Source: Pseudoxanthomonas sp. JBR18
GTDB taxonomy: Bacteria; Pseudomonadota; Gammaproteobacteria; Xanthomonadales; Xanthomonadaceae
NCBI RefSeq assembly: GCF_028198165.1
Contig: NZ_CP116339.1
Span: forward strand, 3,417,001 to 3,481,000
Reading direction: 5' to 3'
DNA: 64,000 nt
The notes under the pieces were generated by a model. That model had not been told where the DNA came from. It was given only the letters and a program-made list of their open reading frames with translations, and ran no database searches. Within the stretch, counting starts at the first letter, position 1, and each line of letters begins with the position of its first letter. Positions 58,662-64,000 of this stretch are shown piece by piece. Both the position numbers and the translations under genes were made by a program.

Positions 58662-59507
58662 ATGAACGCCATGACCTCGCCCCAGCCCCCTGTCGCCAGC
58701 GCCGTTTGGAAGGAGCGCTTTGCCGGCGTGGACCGGCTTTACGGCGTGGGATCGGTCCAGCACCTGGCCGCGCGCCGGGTCGTGGTGGTGGGGCTGGGTG
58801 GCGTTGGATCCTGGGTGGCGGAGGCCTTGGCGCGGTCCGGCGTCGGTGGCCTGCGCCTGATCGATGCCGACGACATCTGCCTGTCCAACACCAACCGCCA
58901 GCTTCCGGCGCTGGATGGGCAATACGGGCGCAACAAGGTGGCCGTCATGGCCGAGCGCTGCCGGGCGATCAATCCGGAGATCCAGGTGGAGACGGTCGAA
59001 TCCTTCCTGACGGCCGGCAATCTGGAGACCCTGCTTGGCGATGGGCCGGATCTGGTGATCGACGCCTGCGACAGCTTCCGGACCAAGGTCGAGTCCATTG
59101 CCTGGTGCAGAAGGCGCAAGCTGCCGGTGATCACCGTGGGATCGGCCGGTGGGCGCACCGATGCGACGCAGGTGCGGGTGCGCGACCTCTCGCGCACCGA
59201 ACACGATGCGATGCTGGCGCTCGTGCGCAAGAAGCTGCGCGCGGAGTTCAACTTCCCCCGCAATCCCCAGCGCTACTTCGGCGTGTCTGCCATCTATTCG
59301 CTGGAGAACGTCAAGTATCCCCAGGCCGATGGCACCGTCTGTGGCCTGCGCCCCTCGCTGGATGCCGATGCGGCGCTCAAGCTCGACTGTGGTGCGGGTC
59401 TCGGCGCCGCCACGCACGTGACGGGCACCTTCGCTTTCGCCGCGGTGGGACGGGCGTTGGAACTGCTGTTCAAGTCCGCGCGTGGCGCTGCCGGTTCACC
59501 CGGGTAG
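58662..59507 (+). CDS. tcdA: tRNA threonylcarbamoyladenosine dehydratase
   Basis: 281 residues of the E1/ThiF-like superfamily. The ATP-binding VVVVGLGGVGSWVAEALARSG, LIDADDICLSNTNRQ and ITVGSAGGRTDAT match TcdA/CsdL, which cyclises t6A37 of tRNA. The active-site region has NVKYPQADG. The 3' end overlaps the opposing tatD gene by 12 bases. Confidence 0.92.
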   Translation: MNAMTSPQPPVASAVWKERFAGVDRLYGVGSVQHLAARRVVVVGLGGVGSWVAEALARSGVGGLRLIDADDICLSNTNRQLPALDGQYGRNKVAVMAERCRAINPEIQVETVESFLTAGNLETLLGDGPDLVIDACDSFRTKVESIAWCRRRKLPVITVGSAGGRTDATQVRVRDLSRTEHDAMLALVRKKLRAEFNFPRNPQRYFGVSAIYSLENVKYPQADGTVCGLRPSLDADAALKLDCGAGLGAATHVTGTFAFAAVGRALELLFKSARGAAGSPG

Positions 59508-60260
59508 GGCGAACAGCCGAGTCGCGTTGTCCGAGGTCGCCTTGGCGATGTCTTCGGGGGACTGCCCGCGCAGCTGCGCGATCACCTCGCAGACCCGAGA
59601 CAGTCTTGCCGGCTCGTTGCGCTGCCCCCGATGGTCGGCGTCGGGCTGGTCCGGGGCGTCGGTCTCCAGCAGCAGGGAATCCAGCGGCATCTGGGCGGCC
59701 AGGCGACGCAGGCGTTGGGCCCGGTCGTAGGTCACCGGGCCGCCCAAGCCGATGAGAAAGCCGTTGTCCCACAGCTGCCTGGCCTGCTCCGGGCTGCCGG
59801 CATAACTGTGGATCACCCCGCGCAGGCCCCCGACGCGCCGGATCGCGACGATCACCGCTTCCACGGCACGACGCGCATGGATGATCAGGGGCAGGTCGAA
59901 GTCCCGGGCCAGACGCAGTTGGCCTTGGAAGTAGTGTTGCTGGGCATCCGGGTCCAGCGCCTGGACATGAAAGTCCAGGCCGCACTCACCGACGGCGACG
60001 GGTTGCTCGCGCTCGATCCAGTCAGCCAGGGCCTGAAGATCGGCAGGCTGGTGCCGAGACAGGAACATCGGGTGCAGGCCGTACGCCGGGAACAGCCCCG
60101 GCGCCATCTGGCACGCCTCGCGCAGGCGAGGCCAGCTGGCGGCGTCCACCGCGGGGACGATCTGGCGCATCACCCCGGCCTGGCGCGCGCGAGCGATCAC
60201 CTGCGCGCGATCGGCATCGAACTCCGGGGCGTCCAGGTGGCAGTGACTGTCGGTCAGCAT
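59496..60260 (-). CDS. TatD-family metal-dependent hydrolase
   Basis: 254 residues, TIM barrel. Metal ligands DSHCHLD (H6, H8), GECGLDFH (Glu), IIHARRA (His), IHSYAGS (His) and LLLETDAPDQ (Asp). TatD enzymes are 3'-5' exonucleases or DNases. Slightly truncated spacing in the central loop but all ligands are present. Confidence 0.92.
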   Translation of the reverse strand: MLTDSHCHLDAPEFDADRAQVIARARQAGVMRQIVPAVDAASWPRLREACQMAPGLFPAYGLHPMFLSRHQPADLQALADWIEREQPVAVGECGLDFHVQALDPDAQQHYFQGQLRLARDFDLPLIIHARRAVEAVIVAIRRVGGLRGVIHSYAGSPEQARQLWDNGFLIGLGGPVTYDRAQRLRRLAAQMPLDSLLLETDAPDQPDADHRGQRNEPARLSRVCEVIAQLRGQSPEDIAKATSDNATRLFALPG

Positions 60261-60263
60261 CGA

Positions 60264-60488
60264 TCAGCGGGTCGGCCGGTGCGACGGCATCTCCACGGGC
60301 GCACGCTTGCGATCCTTCCAACTGGCCAGCAGCAGGGTGCCCAGACCGAGCAGGATCTCATCGGCGAACGGGACCGCGTCGGGGATCGCCAGATCCAGCA
60401 CGAACAGCGCGGCGGTGATCTTGAACAGGGTCGGATAACGGAGCTTGCGTGCCCAGTGGAGTAGGGGCATGGTCATCGGGGACGGCAT
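60264..60488 (-). CDS. Small DUF6116-like membrane protein
   Basis: 74 residues, two hydrophobic segments (LFKITAALFVLDLAIPDAVP and EILLGLGTLLLAS) and a basic tail KDRKR. Three bases upstream of the tatD gene on the same strand, so co-transcribed. Resembles short Xanthomonadaceae proteins of DUF6116. Function unknown. Confidence 0.7.
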   Translation of the reverse strand: MPSPMTMPLLHWARKLRYPTLFKITAALFVLDLAIPDAVPFADEILLGLGTLLLASWKDRKRAPVEMPSHRPTR

Positions 60489-60667
60489 GGCGGCGTCACC
60501 TCGGTACAGGGGAGTCCAGACGCTAGCACGGCCCGGGCCGACGCCACGTCGTCCATCGCGTTCATCGCACGTGCGGGTAGACGGGTGTCAGTCGATGCCT
60601 TGTTCAGCTTGATAGGGCAACAATCCCGCCACGTCAGCACGCGGGTCCACCCGCCCCGGAGGCTTCC

Positions 60668-61486
60668 ATGAAAAACACCACCACCATGATTCTGGTTGGC
60701 GCTGGCGCGCTGCTGTTCGGCGGCGTCGCAACGGCGGCCTATATGAATCATCACCAATCCGCGCAGACCCTGGCGACGACGGATGAGGCGTCCGTTTCCA
60801 GCGCTCCGCTGGAAGACGCGCTCCCCGCCAACGATGTCCCCGCCGGGGCTCAGCTTCAGTACGCCGATGTGGTGAGCGTCGAGCCGGTGACCAAGTCGGG
60901 AACCTTGTACGCCACCGTCATCGGCACCGATCCGGTGCGGGAAACCACCACGACGACCACGCCACACGAAGTCTGCGAGGACGTTGTGGTGAATGAGCGC
61001 CTCCCCGAGCGGGATGGCAACGTCGGCGGCACCGTCGCCGGTGCGGTGATTGGCGGCCTGATCGGCAACCAGATCGGCGGTGGCCACGGACGCGATGCAG
61101 CCACGGCCGCCGGTGCGGTGGCGGGCGGCTTCGTTGGTAACCGGGTGGATCGCAACCACGTGGGCGGCCGCCAGGTGCAGCGCACTGAACGCCAGTGCCA
61201 CACCGAGAACGCGACTTCCGAGTCCTCCCGTGTGACCGGCTACAACGTGACCTATCGCAACCCCGATGGCACCACCGGCACCATGCGGATGGACAGCAAG
61301 CCGGGCAGCCGCATCGCGATGGGCAAGTCCAAGGAGGTCGCCGGCTACAACGTGACTTATCGCTACGACGGCCAGGAGAAGACCGTGCGCCTGGACCAGA
61401 AGCCGGATTCGGACCGTCTGCCGGTGATCGACGGGCGCGTGGTGACCCAGACCGCCTCGCTGGATGCCGGAGATGGGAAGGGCTGA
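60668..61486 (+). CDS. Glycine-zipper 2TM domain envelope protein
   Basis: 272 residues. N-terminal hydrophobic signal/anchor, a Thr-rich segment, glycine-zipper pair (GTVAGAVIGGLIGNQIGGG; AAGAVAGGFVGNRV), then two copies of GYNVTYR followed by similar strands, an internal duplication. Two Cys (HEVCED, ERQCHT) flank the zipper. Relatives are outer-membrane or stress proteins. Confidence 0.83.
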   Translation: MKNTTTMILVGAGALLFGGVATAAYMNHHQSAQTLATTDEASVSSAPLEDALPANDVPAGAQLQYADVVSVEPVTKSGTLYATVIGTDPVRETTTTTTPHEVCEDVVVNERLPERDGNVGGTVAGAVIGGLIGNQIGGGHGRDAATAAGAVAGGFVGNRVDRNHVGGRQVQRTERQCHTENATSESSRVTGYNVTYRNPDGTTGTMRMDSKPGSRIAMGKSKEVAGYNVTYRYDGQEKTVRLDQKPDSDRLPVIDGRVVTQTASLDAGDGKG

Positions 61487-61510
61487 TCATCTCCTGGATG
61501 CAGGTGGTTC

Positions 61511-61534
61511 GAGAGCCGGCGCAAGCCGGCTCTC
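61511..61534 (+). terminator. Hairpin terminator
   Basis: Perfect 10-base stem GAGAGCCGGC/GCCGGCTCTC with GCAA loop, 24 bases after the glycine-zipper gene stop. Confidence 0.75.
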
Positions 61535-61670
61535 TCGTGTCAGGTGCCGGCACGACGCGTGCGGGTTGCTTCAATGCCGGTGCGACATGCGCTTTGGCAT
61601 GTTGCATCGGGCGCACGGGATGACGGTGTGCCTGGGTAAACTGCCGCACTGACTTCTCGACGGGCTCCCC

Positions 61671-62219
61671 ATGGACGTGTCCAAGCTGCAACTGCAGACC
61701 GAGCGGCTGTTGCTGCGTCCGCCGCGTGCAGAGGATTTGGAGGCATGGGCCGCTTTCACGGCCGATGCAGAGGCCATGCGCCACCTGGGGGGCACGCTGC
61801 CGCGCCCGATGGCGTGGCGCAGCCTGGCCACGGTCGCCGGTGGTTGGCAGCTGCAGGGTTTCGGCTTCTTCTTCGTGTTTGAACGTGCGACCGGCGAGTG
61901 GGTGGGGCGGGTCGGTTCGTGGTGGCCGGAGGGCTGGCCCGGGAGCGAGGTGGGTTGGGCCATCCGCCGCGACCGTTGGGGCAGGGGCTACGCGACCGAG
62001 GCGGCCGTGGCCGCCATCGACTGGATCCTGGAGCACCATCCTTGGAATGAGGTCGTCCACACCATCGCACCGGACAATCTGGCCTCCAAGGCCGTGGCGG
62101 CCCGGTTGGGGTCCGGCCTGTTGCGGATGGACACCTTGCCTGAGCCCTATGCGGGGCAAGTGGTCGAGGTCTGGGGCCAGCGTCGTGCGCAGTGGCTCGC
62201 CAGGAAGGGGCCTGCATGA
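61671..62219 (+). CDS. GNAT acetyltransferase (RimJ/RimL type)
   Basis: 182 residues. LQTERLLLRPPRAEDLEAW start, GRVGSWWPEGWPGSEVGWAI core, and acetyl-CoA loop RRDRWGRGYATEAAVAAIDW, with the late IAPDNLASKAVAARLG. Typical of the RimJ/RimL-like group, acting on ribosomal proteins or small amines. The stop overlaps the following GST start (ATGA). Confidence 0.88.
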   Translation: MDVSKLQLQTERLLLRPPRAEDLEAWAAFTADAEAMRHLGGTLPRPMAWRSLATVAGGWQLQGFGFFFVFERATGEWVGRVGSWWPEGWPGSEVGWAIRRDRWGRGYATEAAVAAIDWILEHHPWNEVVHTIAPDNLASKAVAARLGSGLLRMDTLPEPYAGQVVEVWGQRRAQWLARKGPA

Positions 62220-62842
62220 TCGCGGTCTACGGAATGTCGGCGTCGGGCAATTGCCACAAGGTCCGCCTCACGCTGGACCTCTTGGGGCGGCGATGCGAGT
62301 GGATCGAGACCGACAGCGCGGCCGGCCAGACACGGACGCCGGCGTTTCTGACGCTCAGCCCGGCTGGCCGGGTGCCCCTCCTCGTGCGCGATGACGGACA
62401 GGTGCTGGCCGAATCCAATGCGATCCTGTGCTGGCTGGCCGACGGAACGACCTTGCTGCCGGCCGACGCCTGGCAGCGCGCGCAGGTGCTCTCCTGGATG
62501 TTCTTCGAGCAGTACAGCCACGAGCCCTATGTCGCCGTGGCGCGCTTCATCTGCGGTTGGCTGCCCGATGATTCACCGCGACGCGAGGAGCTCCCGCGAC
62601 TGCACGCCCGGGGGCGCGAGGCGCTGGCGGTGATGGAGCGGCATCTGGCCGAACACACCTGGTTTGGTGCACCGTCCCTGTCCGTGGCAGACCTGGCCCT
62701 GTATGCCTATACGCACTGCGCGGGCGATGGCGGCATTGGGTTGGATGACTTTCCCGGGGTGTTGGGCTGGCTTTCGCGCATGCAGGCTGTGCCGGGCATC
62801 ATCCCGATGCCGCCGCCACCCGGGCTGCGCAACACGGATTGA
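62216..62842 (+). CDS. Glutathione S-transferase family protein
   Basis: 208 residues. YGMSASGNCHKVRLTLDLLG start, GRVPLLV and LAESNAILCWLAD in the thioredoxin half; GAPSLSVADLALYAYTH in the helical half. Overlaps the upstream acetyltransferase gene, so translationally coupled. Third GST in the window. Substrate unknown. Confidence 0.88.
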   Translation: MIAVYGMSASGNCHKVRLTLDLLGRRCEWIETDSAAGQTRTPAFLTLSPAGRVPLLVRDDGQVLAESNAILCWLADGTTLLPADAWQRAQVLSWMFFEQYSHEPYVAVARFICGWLPDDSPRREELPRLHARGREALAVMERHLAEHTWFGAPSLSVADLALYAYTHCAGDGGIGLDDFPGVLGWLSRMQAVPGIIPMPPPPGLRNTD

Positions 62843-62850
62843 GCGCGATC

Positions 62851-63735
62851 TCAGCGCGCCAGGCCGTCCAGCAGCGGGGCGATACGTAGCGGCGTGCCGT
62901 GGCTGTGCACGGCTTCGGCACTGTGGTCCAGCGGCAGGACCGCCAGCGCCAGGCCTGGCGCGTGGGTGCTCGACACGACGATCTGGCCCAGCAGCCGATC
63001 GGCCTGCTCGACCGGCGCGCCCGGTTGCAGCAAGGCATCGCACTCGAACAACACCAGGCCGCGCTTGGCCTTTCCCAGAAAATGCGTACGGGCCACGATC
63101 TCCTGACCTGGATAGCAGCCCTTCTTGACGCTGAAAGCGCGTAATCGCTCGAGCGAGAGCTGTTGCGGCGTCCACTGCTCGCGCTGGGAGGCGTCCAGGC
63201 GGATCAGGCCGTGGCGCAGGTCGATGTCGCGCCATCTGCCAAGTTCCGCCAGTCCCTGTTCACCGGCGCGCAGCCCGACATGCAAGGTCCGCGGCTGTTG
63301 TGCGGTGCCAAGGTCCAGGGTGACCTCATCCGTGGTGCCCAGGTCGATCAGGGCGCCCTGGGCGCGTGCGGGCTTGACGAAGGCCGCGCTGACCGACAGA
63401 TCCGGTGGCACCTCGATGGTGACCTTCTTGCGGAACACGAAGCGCTTGAGGGCCGTGGCCAGCTCGGCGGCGGGCGTGTCGGGAACCACCATCAACAGCT
63501 GGTCGTGGGCAATCCGGAGCAGGGCGAAGACCGCGATCACCCGGCCCTTGGGCGTCAGCCACGCGTTCCACTGCCAGCGGCCATCCTCAAGTGCGTTGAG
63601 GTCATTGGAGAACTGGGCTTGTGCAAAGGGGATCGCATCCGCACCCTGCAGCCGCACCACGCCGTGGTCGGACAGGGCAAAGACCCGTTCACTGGGATTT
63701 TGACGGTTGTCAGTCAAGATCGTGAGGATTAACAT
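62851..63735 (-). CDS. ygfZ: Folate-binding protein YgfZ (Fe-S cluster maintenance)
   Basis: 294 residues of the GcvT-like fold. The hallmark KGCYPGQEIVAR (K-G-C-[FY]-x-G-Q-E) is present. YgfZ helps assembly or repair of certain Fe-S enzymes using tetrahydrofolate. The ATG at 63735 was chosen. It is divergent from an SDHAF4-like gene, a fitting neighbourhood for Fe-S/succinate dehydrogenase maturation. Confidence 0.9.
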   Translation of the reverse strand: MLILTILTDNRQNPSERVFALSDHGVVRLQGADAIPFAQAQFSNDLNALEDGRWQWNAWLTPKGRVIAVFALLRIAHDQLLMVVPDTPAAELATALKRFVFRKKVTIEVPPDLSVSAAFVKPARAQGALIDLGTTDEVTLDLGTAQQPRTLHVGLRAGEQGLAELGRWRDIDLRHGLIRLDASQREQWTPQQLSLERLRAFSVKKGCYPGQEIVARTHFLGKAKRGLVLFECDALLQPGAPVEQADRLLGQIVVSSTHAPGLALAVLPLDHSAEAVHSHGTPLRIAPLLDGLAR

Positions 63736-63756
63736 TTTGTGCGTTGCGAGATACAC

Positions 63757-63909
63757 ATGATAGGCCAAACACCTCCCATCCCCGAACCCGATCCTGAAAC
63801 GCTGCAGCCCGAACCGGTGCCAGCGCAGAAGGAGATCGGTGGGCGCGACGGCCCGGAGCCGACCCGCTACGGAGATTGGGAAAAGAACGGGCGCTGTATC
63901 GACTTCTGA
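63757..63909 (+). CDS. SDHAF4-like (DUF1674) succinate dehydrogenase assembly protein
   Basis: A 50-residue gene. The C-terminal half, GGRDGPEPTRYGDWEKNGRC, is the DUF1674/SDHAF4 signature and continues to a terminal IDF. The N-terminal half is Pro/Glu rich. SDHAF4 binds flavinylated SdhA before SdhB joins. It starts 21 bases from the divergent ygfZ start. Confidence 0.87.
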   Translation: MIGQTPPIPEPDPETLQPEPVPAQKEIGGRDGPEPTRYGDWEKNGRCIDF

Positions 63910-63981
63910 TGTCGAGTAGCACAGCGCCTTCCAGCCAACGCGGCCTTAGCTGACCGCCCAGCCGAGACAAAGAGCCACGCA

Positions 63982-64000
63982 ATGGCGACACGTCAACGTC
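63982..64000 (+). CDS. Possible start of the next gene (sdhC?), cut by the window edge
   Basis: ATG at 63982 encodes MATRQR, with AAAGAG about 8 bases upstream. Succinate dehydrogenase cytochrome subunits of related bacteria begin similarly, and the preceding SDHAF4-like gene fits. Six residues are too few for a firm call. Confidence 0.3.

Overview
The window is chromosomal DNA of a high-GC gammaproteobacterium, most likely a member of the Xanthomonadaceae (Pseudoxanthomonas, Stenotrophomonas, Xanthomonas or a relative). The reasons are GC-rich coding in nearly every gene, a predicted urate hydroxylase of the HpyO type described from Xanthomonas, an EfpL-type EF-P paralogue, a lipidated subtilisin autotransporter, and GTG/TTG starts with ATGA/GTGA overlaps. 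No rRNA, tRNA, CRISPR array or prophage was recognised.

Region 1 (1-2900) is accessory DNA and clearly more AT-rich than the rest. It holds a tight three-gene unit: a secreted protein with an Ivy-like lysozyme-inhibitor loop, an Stf0-like sulfotransferase and a Fic-domain protein. An internally deleted IS30-family remnant with both terminal inverted repeats follows, then a run of 21 C and 15 A, then a palindromic repeat.

Region 2 (2923-15380) is a purine/ureide catabolic island. A LysR regulator faces eleven co-oriented genes, most of which overlap by a few bases: Rieske oxygenase and reductase (HpxD/HpxE-like), amidase (HpxY-like), gamma-glutamyltransferase-fold amidohydrolase (HpxW-like), exported nucleoside hydrolase, allantoate amidohydrolase (HpxK-like), ureidoglycine-glyoxylate aminotransferase (HpxJ/PucG-like), HpxZ-like protein, HpyO-like FAD urate hydroxylase, 5-hydroxyisourate hydrolase and a membrane cytochrome c resembling the cytochrome domain of PuuD. 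Together they predict a route from nucleosides through hypoxanthine, urate and allantoate to oxalurate and oxamate. OHCU decarboxylase and allantoinase are not in the window.

Region 3 (15533-32006) is mostly housekeeping: methionine salvage (mtnB, mtnD, mtnC), an amino-acid permease, a Nudix hydrolase, serA, a DUF2388/DUF4105 envelope pair, efpL, an SDR dehydrogenase, ferrous iron uptake (feoAB plus a small Cys-rich protein behind a Fur-box-like site), a bactofilin with a coupled zinc-ribbon protein, two paralogous Ala-rich lipoproteins and a thiolase.

Region 4 (32285-49092) carries a subtilisin-type lipoprotein autotransporter, leucine dehydrogenase, a flavin-binding stress protein, a CPA2 antiporter, a RIO kinase, a PAP2 phosphatase, secreted M28 and M1 peptidases, an SGNH hydrolase and small conserved proteins.

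Region 5 (49112-64000) begins with an ECF41 sigma factor and an AhpD-like protein. Both genes are preceded by the same promoter signature, TGTCACA-N16-CGTC. Then come class I fumarase, two paralogous Cys-rich lipoproteins flanking a GST gene, a phospholipid operon (cardiolipin synthase-like, phospholipase A1, ArsC-like), a cold-shock protein, glycine-zipper envelope proteins, a cytochrome c'-like protein, tcdA, a TatD nuclease, ygfZ and a 50-residue SDHAF4-like gene. The last bases may be the start of sdhC.
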